Shown: piece after piece, positions 8,118 to 16,286 of the stretch
Position numbering within the stretch: position 1 is the first letter of the stretch
Layout of the letters: the number at the start of each line of letters is the position of its first letter
Assembly (NCBI GenBank): GCA_036645955.1
Contig: JAVXND010000012.1
Location: 1 to 64,000 of the forward strand
Direction: 5' to 3'
Length of the DNA stretch: 64,000 nucleotides
Source: Limiplasma sp036645955
Lineage (GTDB): Bacteria > Bacillota > Clostridia > Christensenellales > Aristaeellaceae
Program-made: the position numbers and the translations under genes
The notes under the pieces: generated by a model
Seen by the model: only the letters and a program-made list of their open reading frames with translations
Told to the model about the DNA's origin: nothing
Database searches by the model: none

Positions 8118-8243
8118 AAATGCAACGCAGCTATGAGCAGATTTTGTTCGTGGGCAAGGATGGCAATCGAAGGAATAGCAGCGCTATTTCGAGATTGCCA
8201 GACGCAGACCACGGGCAAAAGATGCCATAGATGCTTGCGTTTG
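8118..8243. repeat. Long imperfect hairpin element (possible structured RNA or MITE)
   Basis: The whole stretch folds on itself. AAATGCAA.GCA.CTATG (from 8118) pairs with CATAG.TGC.TTGCGTTT (to 8243). TTTTGTTCGTGG (8142-8153) pairs fully with CCACGGGCAAAA, allowing G-U pairs. GGCAATC pairs with GATTGCC, and AATAGC with GCTATT at the tip. It lies between the DUF3343 stop and a terminator and has no coding potential. It could be a non-coding RNA, a processed 3' element or a miniature inverted-repeat element. Confidence 0.6.
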
Positions 8244-8272
8244 AGCGCAAGATGAGTATAAGAGGCTTTGGA

Positions 8273-8312
8273 AAGCCTCCGCTTACTGCAATGGCAGGCG
8301 GGGGCTTTTTTT
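8273..8312 (+). terminator. Rho-independent terminator after DUF3343 copy 1
   Basis: A 10-bp stem AAGCCTCCGC/GCGGGGGCTT (one G-U pair) is followed by seven T. It ends the plus-strand transcript carrying the DUF3343 gene and the long hairpin. Confidence 0.85.
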
Positions 8313-8376
8313 GCGTAAAAAAAACGCCTTATGCACAGGCACAAGACATTTTAATGTCCACGTTCAAAATCCCCCA

Positions 8377-8592
8377 TTAGGCTTCAACGTTGGACTTGGT
8401 GGGCAGCGCACGCTGTACATTGCCGCTGCGCAAGCAGCGAGTGCATACGTTTAAGCGCTTAGATTGACCGTTGATGACCACGCGCACGTTCTGTACGTTT
8501 GGCGCCCAAACGCGGTTAGACTTGCGGTTGGAATGGCTCACCTTGTGGCCGCTCATCGTGCCCTTTTCACATACTTCACAAAAATTGCCCAT
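8377..8592 (-). CDS. rpmB: Ribosomal protein bL28
   Basis: This 71-residue protein of the large ribosomal subunit starts MGNFCEVCEKGTMSGHKVSHS and has the conserved R.W.PN pattern (NRVWAPNVQNVRV). It keeps zinc-ribbon cysteines: CEVC near the N-terminus and CTRC near residue 50. It is a little longer than many bL28 proteins. A strong AGGAGGT lies 6-7 nt before the ATG. A good promoter is visible upstream, and the gene is probably monocistronic. Confidence 0.95.
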   Translation of the reverse strand: MGNFCEVCEKGTMSGHKVSHSNRKSNRVWAPNVQNVRVVINGQSKRLNVCTRCLRSGNVQRALPTKSNVEA

Positions 8593-8622
8593 AACTACAC
8601 CTCCTAACGGGAGTTTGCATTC

Positions 8623-8651
8623 TTTATAGCTTGTCTATTTTATCATGTCAA
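8623..8651 (-). promoter_or_regulatory. Promoter of rpmB
   Basis: The minus strand shows TTGACA, a 17-nt spacer and TATAAA about 30 nt before the rpmB start. A second overlapping combination (TTGTCA, 17 nt, TAAAAT) lies just upstream, suggesting tandem promoters. Confidence 0.75.
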
Positions 8652-8709
8652 TAGCTGTTTGACAAGAGGGAAATGGGGGAACGGAAAAATTTTGTCCCTC
8701 ATTTGGTCA

Positions 8710-8735
8710 TAAAAAGCAGATTTTCGCGGGTCTGC
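8710..8735 (-). terminator. Terminator of lepA
   Basis: On the minus strand GCAGA and TCTGC enclose a 10-nt loop and are followed by TTTTTA, about 20 nt after the lepA stop. Confidence 0.65.
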
Positions 8736-8754
8736 GGTTGCCGAAAACCATTCC

Positions 8755-10563
8755 TCATTGCTCGTCCATTTTAAGCACAGCCAAAAACGCTTCGCTAGGC
8801 ACTTCAACCGAGCCAAATTGACGCATGCGCTTTTTGCCCTCCTTTTGCTTTTCAAGCAGCTTCTTTTTGCGGGTGATATCGCCGCCGTAGCACTTTGCAA
8901 GCACATCCTTGCGCATGGCCTTGACCGTTTCCCGCGCAATCACCTTGCCGCCGATGGCCGCCTGAATGGGAATTTCGAACATTTGGCGCGGAATGACATC
9001 CTTGAGCTTTTCCGCAATGTTGCGCCCCCTCGCATAAGCCTTGTCACGGTGCACAATCAGGGTGAAAGCATCGCAAATTTCACCGTTGAGGAGCAGGTCA
9101 AGCTTGACCAAATCGCTTTCGCGGTAACCCTTGAGTTCATAATCGAAGCTGGCATAGCCGCGGCTGCGGCTTTTGACCTGATCAAAGAACTCGTATATGA
9201 TTTCGTTCAGCGGAATTTCGTATAACAGCTTTACGCGGCCGCCCTCGTATTGCATGTCAAGAAAGGTGCCGCGCTTGTCAATGCAAATGTCCATCATAGC
9301 GCCTACAAATTCCTGCGGGGTGTAAATGGTGGCGCTTACATAGGGCTCCTCCATGTGCTCTATTTCACCAATGTTGGGCAGGTTGGAGGGGTTGTCGATG
9401 ATAACCTCTGAACCATCCAGCTTGAAAACATGGTAGATAACGCTAGGCGCGGTGGTGACCAAATCAAGGTCAAACTCGCGTTCCAAGCGCTGCTGAATAA
9501 TTTCCATATGCAGCAGGCCAAGAAAACCACAGCGGTAGCCATAGCCTAGCGCTACCGAGGTTTCAGGGTCAAAGGATAGGGAAGCGTCGTTCATGCGCAA
9601 TTTTTCAAGCGCATCGCGAAGATTGTCGTAATCTGCACCATCGGAGGGGTAAATGCCGCAAAACACCATGGGGGTTACCTTGCGGTAGCCTGGCAGGGGC
9701 GCGGCGGCGGGATTCATAGCGTCGGTGATGGTGTCGCCCACTCGCGTATCGCCCACATCCTTAATGGATGCGGATATATAGCCCACATCCCCGGGATAGA
9801 GCGCTTCACAGGGCAAATAGCTTGGGTGGAAGAAACCCACCTCAACAATGTCAAACTCACTGCCGCTTTGCATGAGCCGCATGCGCATGCCAGCCTTTAC
9901 CGTGCCCTGCATAACGCGCACAAAGCAAATGGCGCCGCGATAATTATCGTAAAAAGCATCAAATACAAGGGCTTGCAGGGGAGCGGTTTCATCGCCCTTG
10001 GGTGGGGGAATGTGCTTGACAATGGCTTCCAGCACTTCACCGCAGTTAAGCCCTGTTTTAGCGGAAATCATGGGTGCTTCAGAGGCATCCAGCCCAATTA
10101 CATCCTCAATTTCTTTTCTGACCTCTTCAGGCTGTGCACTTGGAAGGTCAATTTTGTTGATAACGGGGATGGTTTCCAAATCGTGCTCAAGCGCAAGGTA
10201 AACATTGGCTAAGGTCTGTGCCTCAATGCCCTGCGTAGCGTCTACCACAAGCAAAGCGCCCTCGCAGGCGGCCAAAGCGCGGCTGACCTCGTAGCTAAAG
10301 TCTACATGGCCGGGGGTATCGATCAGGTTAAGGGTGTAGGTTTCACCATCCGAGGCTTTGTATTGCATGCGAACGGCTTTGCTCTTGATGGTAATGCCGC
10401 GTTCGCGCTCCAGCTCCATGCTGTCCAAAATTTGTTCCACCATTTGCCGTTGCTCAAAAACGCCCGTAATTTCCAAAAGACGGTCGGCCAAGGTGGATTT
10501 GCCATGGTCGATGTGAGCAATGATGCAAAAGTTGCGGATATGGGAAAGTCGATCTTCGTGCAA
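8755..10563 (-). CDS. lepA: Elongation factor 4 (LepA) GTPase
   Basis: This 602-residue translational GTPase back-translocates or remodels stalled ribosomes. The GTPase motifs AHIDHGKST, DTPGHVDF and NKIDL are present. The EF-G-like domains and the LepA-specific C-terminal domain (RGYASFDYE; CYGGDITRKKKLLEKQKEGKKRM) follow. The start is placed at a TTG because GGAGGA precedes it by 8 nt, and this gives the family's usual length. An in-frame ATG at 10641 would add 26 residues not typical of LepA. A terminator follows the gene. Confidence 0.95.
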   Translation of the reverse strand: MHEDRLSHIRNFCIIAHIDHGKSTLADRLLEITGVFEQRQMVEQILDSMELERERGITIKSKAVRMQYKASDGETYTLNLIDTPGHVDFSYEVSRALAACEGALLVVDATQGIEAQTLANVYLALEHDLETIPVINKIDLPSAQPEEVRKEIEDVIGLDASEAPMISAKTGLNCGEVLEAIVKHIPPPKGDETAPLQALVFDAFYDNYRGAICFVRVMQGTVKAGMRMRLMQSGSEFDIVEVGFFHPSYLPCEALYPGDVGYISASIKDVGDTRVGDTITDAMNPAAAPLPGYRKVTPMVFCGIYPSDGADYDNLRDALEKLRMNDASLSFDPETSVALGYGYRCGFLGLLHMEIIQQRLEREFDLDLVTTAPSVIYHVFKLDGSEVIIDNPSNLPNIGEIEHMEEPYVSATIYTPQEFVGAMMDICIDKRGTFLDMQYEGGRVKLLYEIPLNEIIYEFFDQVKSRSRGYASFDYELKGYRESDLVKLDLLLNGEICDAFTLIVHRDKAYARGRNIAEKLKDVIPRQMFEIPIQAAIGGKVIARETVKAMRKDVLAKCYGGDITRKKKLLEKQKEGKKRMRQFGSVEVPSEAFLAVLKMDEQ

Positions 10564-10693
10564 AGAAATTCCTCCATGCTGATGATACAATGGGTGGTAC
10601 CGTATTTTACCAAAATGCGCCTTTGACAGCCTTATTATCATAACGGATTTTCATGCAAATTGCAACAGACCGACGGTGAAATCGCTGAAATCC

Positions 10694-12886
10694 TCATTGC
10701 CTTTCCAAGAACATCATGGAAGCTTTGCGATCCAGCTCTGCGAGGGCTTGATCCAATGGTACATGATCCTCCAAGTATTTGAAAAGGATGGTCTGTATAT
10801 TCAAGTCTTCGCTGATTGCCCATAGCAAATTGCCATGCTCCATGCGCAGGAAAGGCGCGAATTTGTGACATTGCGCGATCACCTCCGCAGAATATACCCA
10901 GCGGTTTTTTTCTTCCTGTGCAAAGTCCGCTTCTTTTTGCGCCAATTCCTCCTTCAAACTTTGAAGAAACGCCTCATCCTCCAGTGCCGCAATTCTGTCC
11001 TTGATGGCTGAAATTTCATTGGTACAGGTTTGCGCAAGCATGTCATAGCCTTTTTTCTCAACAAGCTCATTGTAATTGGGGTGCAGCTGATATTTTGACC
11101 ATAGCTCCATGTTTTCACTATAAAATTCTAAAAACCGAACAGCTGCTTCTTGATTTTGACTGAAGGGGTTTACCATAAAGTACACCAGCGTGGTATCTAG
11201 AATGGGCTGGGCGGCTTGCGCAAAGGCAGGCGGGAGAATGTATTGCTCTCCCATGTATTCGGGGTTTACGCTCTGCGCAAAAGGAGCAATGCTACTGCTT
11301 CGAAATATGCTTTGGGGGATATCTTGGCTGTCATCGCGCAAGGGCTCTTGGTCCTTCCACTTTGCAAGCAAGGCAAGCTTTTCAAGCGCGGCGCGGAAAA
11401 CCGGCGTGTTGAAGGATAGGGGCTCGTCGTTGGATGCAAAGGTATACACATACTGTGAGCAAAGAAAATCAATCGCATCGCACCATTCCTCTTGAATGGT
11501 TCTGTTTTCATTGAAAGTAATGCGCTTGGGATTGCTGCCGTTGTTTTCGTACCACAAGAGCATCATATCCAAATAATCCTCTATGAGGCTGGGTGTAGCA
11601 CCTAACTCGGCTTCTTCAAAAAGCTTGGGCTGAACGGTCCAATATTGCGGCCAGAGTTCTGCTGGAAAACCATACAAATTGCCGTCCTTGAGCAAGTAGT
11701 CTTGAATTTGCGGATGCATGGAGAGCACGTCGTTTTGGAGCAGTGCGGAGTCAAGCCGCGCGGCATAGCCATGCTTGAAAAGCGTTTTGCTGTCTACCTG
11801 CCTGTTTGATACCAAAAAGATATCTACGCTTGCGTCCTTGGTTGTGATGGCTGTTGAAATTTCTTCCATTGTGTTGAGACCATCGCTATTGTCAATGATC
11901 ACAGGGTATTGCGGATAGCGCTTCATAAAGCCAGAGGTCAGCCTGGAATTCAACAGACCCACTGCATCGCTTACATGAATGGTAAGCGGTGTGACATTGG
12001 CCGTTTCCAAAGCCGTATTGCAGATTGATATTCCCGCTTGATCCACATAGGTGTAATGCCCGTTCCATATGCCAATATAAATGGGCTGGGATGCTTCATC
12101 CACCGCTAAATAATCAATGGTTACGGGCTGCTGGTTCTCCCACCGCACCACCTGCGCATCCAGGAGCGAATAGACCTGATCGCCCACAGAATCATAGGCA
12201 ACAGCATAAATGTAATTGGAGGGGATTTTGATTTCGTCCACTGCTTTTCCCGTAACCGCGTCGATGGCTACAAGGCTCTGCGTGCTTTGATCAATCCCCA
12301 GCAGCTGCCCATTTCGGTAGGCAATGAGCTCCGTAAACTCATAATTGTTGATGGGAAGCGGAACCTGCTTCCCACTTTTGAGATCAAAGCGATAGAGCTT
12401 GTTTGTATAATCTGAAGCATCGAAGCAAAGCATGAATAGAAACTCGTTTTGAATCACAGGGTATCGAACAAGAAGGTATCCAGATTGGCCATACAGCTTT
12501 TCTGGAAAATCGGACACATCCAGCTGTACCATTGGCTCAAGGGCAGACCCGTTCACTTGATATACTGTGTTGGTGATCATGTCAATGGCAAAAAGATTGG
12601 TGCCCTGCGAGAACAGCAAGGTTGAGCCGCAATTCAGTTCAGGATCCTTAGAGAACTCAATGATCGTGGTTGGCTCGTCCTGACGATCTTTGATGGAAAC
12701 CAGCTTGTCCTCAAGCAATACATACCATAGCTCCCCAACCAGCTGCGCATCGTATGCCGAGGCAAAAATTCCGGTCTTTCCCATGGCTTGCTCCTCTTGG
12801 GCGGCGACTGCGTTGATGAGCACCGAGCTCATCAGCGATACCGCCAATAGAATGGCTGTGAATTTCCTTAAAATAGCTCTTTGCAT
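10694..12886 (-). CDS. Large secreted protein with beta-propeller-like and solute-binding-like parts
   Basis: This 730-residue protein has a signal peptide (about residues 1-29, ending AVAA before QEEQ) and no lipobox. Residues 50-290 contain repeated short blocks of the type expected from a WD/YVTN-like propeller. From about residue 290 it resembles family 1 extracellular solute-binding proteins (LNSRLTSGFMKRYPQYPV; LYGFPAELWPQYW). The C-terminus has a charged, coiled-coil-prone stretch. No ABC permease or ATPase is adjacent. GAAGGA lies before the ATG at 12886. The function is not known; an extracellular sensor or an orphan binding protein is plausible. Confidence 0.7.
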   Translation of the reverse strand: MQRAILRKFTAILLAVSLMSSVLINAVAAQEEQAMGKTGIFASAYDAQLVGELWYVLLEDKLVSIKDRQDEPTTIIEFSKDPELNCGSTLLFSQGTNLFAIDMITNTVYQVNGSALEPMVQLDVSDFPEKLYGQSGYLLVRYPVIQNEFLFMLCFDASDYTNKLYRFDLKSGKQVPLPINNYEFTELIAYRNGQLLGIDQSTQSLVAIDAVTGKAVDEIKIPSNYIYAVAYDSVGDQVYSLLDAQVVRWENQQPVTIDYLAVDEASQPIYIGIWNGHYTYVDQAGISICNTALETANVTPLTIHVSDAVGLLNSRLTSGFMKRYPQYPVIIDNSDGLNTMEEISTAITTKDASVDIFLVSNRQVDSKTLFKHGYAARLDSALLQNDVLSMHPQIQDYLLKDGNLYGFPAELWPQYWTVQPKLFEEAELGATPSLIEDYLDMMLLWYENNGSNPKRITFNENRTIQEEWCDAIDFLCSQYVYTFASNDEPLSFNTPVFRAALEKLALLAKWKDQEPLRDDSQDIPQSIFRSSSIAPFAQSVNPEYMGEQYILPPAFAQAAQPILDTTLVYFMVNPFSQNQEAAVRFLEFYSENMELWSKYQLHPNYNELVEKKGYDMLAQTCTNEISAIKDRIAALEDEAFLQSLKEELAQKEADFAQEEKNRWVYSAEVIAQCHKFAPFLRMEHGNLLWAISEDLNIQTILFKYLEDHVPLDQALAELDRKASMMFLERQ

Positions 12887-12920
12887 GTTTTTTTGTCCTT
12901 CGCTTTCAGCAGTTTTGGGA

Positions 12921-12978
12921 AAATAAAAGTACCCTCCATTGTACAAGTCAAAGAAAAATTCAGCACAATGGAGGGTAC
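12921..12978 (-). terminator. 14-bp inverted repeat before the secreted-protein gene
   Basis: The perfect arms GTACCCTCCATTGT (12929-12942) and ACAATGGAGGGTAC (12965-12978) are separated by 22 nt and followed on the minus strand by TTTTATTTT. This probably terminates the NUDIX-tgt transcript. It could also act as an attenuator for the secreted-protein gene 40 nt downstream. Confidence 0.7.
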
Positions 12979-13043
12979 ACAATAAAAAGCATGCTTTTAT
13001 TGCGCATTTATAATAGACGATATTTTGTAATTGTCAAGAGAAA

Positions 13044-13442
13044 TCATAAGCCAATCAAACAAGCCCCGAAGCGCTCCAAAAACAATTGATCCGCGGGGCA
13101 AAAGGCATACCCGGAAAATTCGCAGGGGAATACCCACGCGGCTTTTCCGTGCACGCATAGCGTGAGCTTGCTGTTTCCAAGCACTTGGGCTTTGAGAAAA
13201 ACCAAGCGGATTTCTGGCGCTTGCTCGCTCAGCACAACCTCGCCAAGCCGACCTAAAACGTCTGCATCCAGCTGCAATTCTTCCATAAGCTCACGCTTCA
13301 GGCACGCTTCAAAGCTTTCGCCATTTTCACGCTTGCCGCCCGGAAATTCCCAAAGCCCGTCAAGCTTGCCCTTGCGGCGGCATATGAGCACACGGCCGCT
13401 TGGGTCATACACAACGCCTGCTGAAACCTCGATTTGTGTCAA
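13044..13442 (-). CDS. NUDIX hydrolase (MutT-like)
   Basis: This 132-residue hydrolase contains the complete NUDIX box (GG-x5-E-x7-RE-x2-EE-x-L: it begins GGKRENGESFEACLKREL) near residues 37-59. The family cleaves nucleoside diphosphates linked to other moieties, and MutT members clean 8-oxo-dGTP. The start is a TTG with AGAAGGG about 12 nt upstream. It follows tgt closely and is probably in the same transcript. A CTP-pyrophosphohydrolase-like role is also possible. Confidence 0.85.
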   Translation of the reverse strand: MTQIEVSAGVVYDPSGRVLICRRKGKLDGLWEFPGGKRENGESFEACLKRELMEELQLDADVLGRLGEVVLSEQAPEIRLVFLKAQVLGNSKLTLCVHGKAAWVFPCEFSGYAFCPADQLFLERFGACLIGL

Positions 13443-13457
13443 ACGCTCGCGACCCTT

Positions 13458-14588
13458 CTAAAAATTGCGGCTCATATCGTAGCGGGCAAAAAACTCACGG
13501 CGGAAGTCCAGCAACCGATCCTGCGTTATGGCGGTGCGAACCTGTTCCATCAGGCGAATCAAGAAACGCAGGTTGTGAATGCTGGCCAGCCTTGCGCCCG
13601 TGATTTCACCCGCCTTGAACAGGTGACGAATATAGGCGCGGGTAAAGTTTTTGCAGGCGTAGCAATCGCATTCTTCATCCAAGGGGCCGAAATCGTGCGC
13701 ATATTGTGCGTTCTTAATCACCAAACGGCCATTGGTGGTAAAGCAGGTGCCGTTGCGTGCAACGCGTGTAGCCAGTACGCAATCAAACATATCAATGCCG
13801 CGCAGTACGCCTTCCACCAAGCAATCCGGCGAACCTACGCCCATTAAATAGCGGGGCTTTTCGGTTGACATGTAGGGGATCAGCCCTTCCAGCATATCAT
13901 ACATAATGGGCTTGGGTTCGCCCACGGAAAGCCCGCCAATGCCATAGCCAAAAAAGTCCATATCGGTGAGCACTTTGGCGCTTTCAATGCGCAAATCCTT
14001 AAAAAATGCGCCTTGCACAATGCCAAAGAGCGTTTGATCATCGCCATGGTGATGATCCTGACACCTCTTTGCCCAACGGTGGGTGCGCAGCATGGCATCC
14101 TCGGCGGCGGCATGGTCGCAGGGGTAGGCGGTACACACGTCAAAGGCCATCATGATATCGGAACCCAGCGCATGCTGAATGTCGATGCTCACCTCAGGCG
14201 AGATGAACCGACGGCTTCCATCAAGATGGCTTTGGAAGGTGACCCCCTCCTCTTTGATTTTTCGGATGCCTGCAAGAGAAAAAACTTGAAAGCCGCCGCT
14301 GTCGGTTAAAATGGGCTTTGGCCAAGACATGAACCGATGCAGTCCGCCTGCCTCACGAATCAAATCCTCACCGGGGCGCAGGTGGAGGTGATAGGTATTG
14401 CTCAGCATAATTTCGGTGCCGATTTCAAGCATTTCGCGCGGGGTCATGGCTTTGACGGTTGCGGAGGTGCCCACAGGCATGTAAACGGGGGTATGAATAT
14501 CGCCATGCGGGGTGTGAAGCAAGCCAAGGCGTGCACCGCTTTGTTTACAGGTTTTGAGCACCTGAAAGGAAAAATTGGGGGTAGACAA
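13458..14588 (-). CDS. tgt: tRNA-guanine(34) transglycosylase
   Basis: This 376-residue enzyme exchanges guanine 34 of GUN-anticodon tRNAs for the queuosine precursor preQ1. The active-site motif DSGGFQVFSL and the second catalytic region (FDCVLATRVARNG) are present, and a zinc site CDCYACKNF followed by H closes the C-terminal part. The start is a TTG preceded by GAGGAGTGAGGA. It lies 5 nt behind the pseudouridine synthase gene, forming an RNA-modification operon with its neighbours. Confidence 0.94.
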   Translation of the reverse strand: MSTPNFSFQVLKTCKQSGARLGLLHTPHGDIHTPVYMPVGTSATVKAMTPREMLEIGTEIMLSNTYHLHLRPGEDLIREAGGLHRFMSWPKPILTDSGGFQVFSLAGIRKIKEEGVTFQSHLDGSRRFISPEVSIDIQHALGSDIMMAFDVCTAYPCDHAAAEDAMLRTHRWAKRCQDHHHGDDQTLFGIVQGAFFKDLRIESAKVLTDMDFFGYGIGGLSVGEPKPIMYDMLEGLIPYMSTEKPRYLMGVGSPDCLVEGVLRGIDMFDCVLATRVARNGTCFTTNGRLVIKNAQYAHDFGPLDEECDCYACKNFTRAYIRHLFKAGEITGARLASIHNLRFLIRLMEQVRTAITQDRLLDFRREFFARYDMSRNF

Positions 14589-14592
14589 ATCC

Positions 14593-15294
14593 TCACTCCT
14601 CTTGCATGCCGCTTAGAAACGCGGCGATGATGGTTGCGTAAGGCTCAAAGGCAAGGCCGCAGGGAGCGCTTACAAAGGTCATGCGCTGGCGCTGTGTGGG
14701 GTGCGAAAGCCGAAGCAACGCGCCCCAGAGCGCTATGCTCTGTCCGCGTTGGCCGTGCCCATAACGCATGTCAAATACAATGGGGTGCCCCGCATGCTGC
14801 AGCTGTACGCGTATTTGATGCTTGCGGCCTGTTTGAAGCGTTACATGGACAAGGGCGGTGCTTTCGTTTCGCCCAAGCACTTGGTAAAAAAGCCTTGCTT
14901 CTTGAGCGCCCTGCGCAGCTGCTTCCACCACGTGCACATCCCCGCTTTGTTCATCCTTTTGCAAAAAATCACAAAGCTCGCCTTGCTCGGATAGCAATGG
15001 GCCATTTTCAACCACGGCCAAATACTCGCGCCCCATATCGTGCGTGCGCAGCTGCTCGCTCAGCCTGGAGGCGGCTTTGCTTGTGCGCGCAAAAACAATC
15101 AAGCCGCCTACGGGGCGATCCATGCGGTGAACCAAGCCTAAGTATACATCGCCTGGTTTTTGATACTTTTCTTTTACATAGCGCTTGAGCTCGTCCTGAA
15201 AGCTTTCATCGCCGGTCTGGTCACTCTGCGTAAGTGTGTTGGGCGGTTTGACCGCAACGAGGAGGTGGTTATCCTCGAAAATGATTTCAGGCAC
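14593..15294 (-). CDS. RluA family RNA pseudouridine synthase
   Basis: This 233-residue enzyme isomerises uridine in rRNA or tRNA. The catalytic aspartate lies in the RluA motif HRMDRPVGGL near residue 57. Other conserved blocks (REYLAVVENG; TGRKHQIRVQLQHAGHPI) follow. The start is a GTG overlapping the upstream methyltransferase gene by 8 nt. It has no S4 domain, so it resembles the short RluA/RluC-like class. The exact target base is unknown. Confidence 0.9.
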   Translation of the reverse strand: MPEIIFEDNHLLVAVKPPNTLTQSDQTGDESFQDELKRYVKEKYQKPGDVYLGLVHRMDRPVGGLIVFARTSKAASRLSEQLRTHDMGREYLAVVENGPLLSEQGELCDFLQKDEQSGDVHVVEAAAQGAQEARLFYQVLGRNESTALVHVTLQTGRKHQIRVQLQHAGHPIVFDMRYGHGQRGQSIALWGALLRLSHPTQRQRMTFVSAPCGLAFEPYATIIAAFLSGMQEE

Positions 15295-16159
15295 TGGGGA
15301 GCCACCGCGCAGTGGTGCCGCAGGGCAGCACGCCGCCCGAGGTAACGCAAAGCGCTAATTCATCCGCTTCCACCTTACCGCCGAAGCGTGAGCATAGGCA
15401 GCGCTGTGCAATGTTGCGCAGTACGCAAGCGGAAAAGCCTGTGGTGTAGCCGTTGATGAGAAAAAACAGGGGAGTATCGGACATGAGCTGTGCGCACAAA
15501 TCCACCAGCCCGAACAGCTCGTCCTCCAGCTTCCAAACCTCGCCATTGGGGCCGCGTCCGTAGCTGGGCGGGTCCATGATAATGGCATCATAGCGGCTTC
15601 CGCGACGGATTTCACGCTTCACAAACGAAATGGCATCCTCCACAATAAAACGTGTGGAAGCATCTGGCAGGCCAGAGCAGTCGCGGTTTTCCTTTGCCCA
15701 AAGCACCATGCTCTTGGCCGCGTCCACATGCGTTACATGTGCGCCTGCGGCCGCGCAGGCAAGCGTTGCGCCGCCCGTATAGGCAAACAGGTTCAGCACC
15801 CTTGGCATATGCTCTGCCATGCCCGCACGGCGAATGCATTGACGCATAAAATCCCAGTTGGAGGCTTGCTCGGGAAAAAGCCCCGTGTGCTTGAAGCCTG
15901 TGGGCTTGACAAAAAATTTAAGCTCGTCCAGCGTAATCAGCCAGCGTTCCGGCAGTTTTTCGTTAAAGATCCACTGGCCGCCGCCAGTTTCGGAACGTTC
16001 ATAGGTTGCTTGCGCGCGCTTCCAAAGCTCTGGCGATGCTTTTGGCCAAATCACCTGCGGGTCAGGGCGGCGCAAAATCACATTGCCCCAACGCTCCAGC
16101 TTTTCGCCATTGCCTGTATCCAAAACCTCATAATCGCGCCAACGGTCACATAAAAACAT
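15287..16159 (-). CDS. Class I SAM-dependent rRNA methyltransferase (RlmI/RlmK-like)
   Basis: This 290-residue protein has the SAM-binding motif LNLFAYTGGATLACAAAG near residues 124-141, the acidic follow-up HVDAAKSM and the catalytic-loop motif MDPPSYGRG, all typical of RlmI/RlmK-like 23S rRNA cytosine or guanine methyltransferases. The N-terminal PUA domain of RlmI is absent, making it shorter than that enzyme. It is followed by the pseudouridine synthase gene with an 8-nt overlap. Confidence 0.85.
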   Translation of the reverse strand: MFLCDRWRDYEVLDTGNGEKLERWGNVILRRPDPQVIWPKASPELWKRAQATYERSETGGGQWIFNEKLPERWLITLDELKFFVKPTGFKHTGLFPEQASNWDFMRQCIRRAGMAEHMPRVLNLFAYTGGATLACAAAGAHVTHVDAAKSMVLWAKENRDCSGLPDASTRFIVEDAISFVKREIRRGSRYDAIIMDPPSYGRGPNGEVWKLEDELFGLVDLCAQLMSDTPLFFLINGYTTGFSACVLRNIAQRCLCSRFGGKVEADELALCVTSGGVLPCGTTARWLPSA

Positions 16160-16169
16160 GCATTTTCTC

Positions 16170-16256
16170 CTTCATGGTCGAGGGGGTTGGGGGAAATGTG
16201 CGGGGGAGTGTACCCCCGCGCCCCTGACAAGGGCGGCGCCCTTGCCCCTTCATTGG
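16170..16256. repeat. G/C-rich stretch with nested palindromes
   Basis: This sequence between the methyltransferase and ileS genes contains GGGGGAGTGTACCCCC and CAAGGGCGGCGCCCTTG, both inverted repeats. It resembles the G-rich dispersed intergenic repeats of gut Clostridia. The second palindrome may also act as the ileS transcript end, although no U run is seen. Confidence 0.5.
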
Positions 16257-16286
16257 TTATTTGTGTGTTGCGGCGGGGCGGCTCTT

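Noticed and set aside
10564..10641. N-terminal extension of LepA from an upstream ATG
   Set aside because: The ribosome site lies after that ATG, just before a TTG that gives the normal family length.
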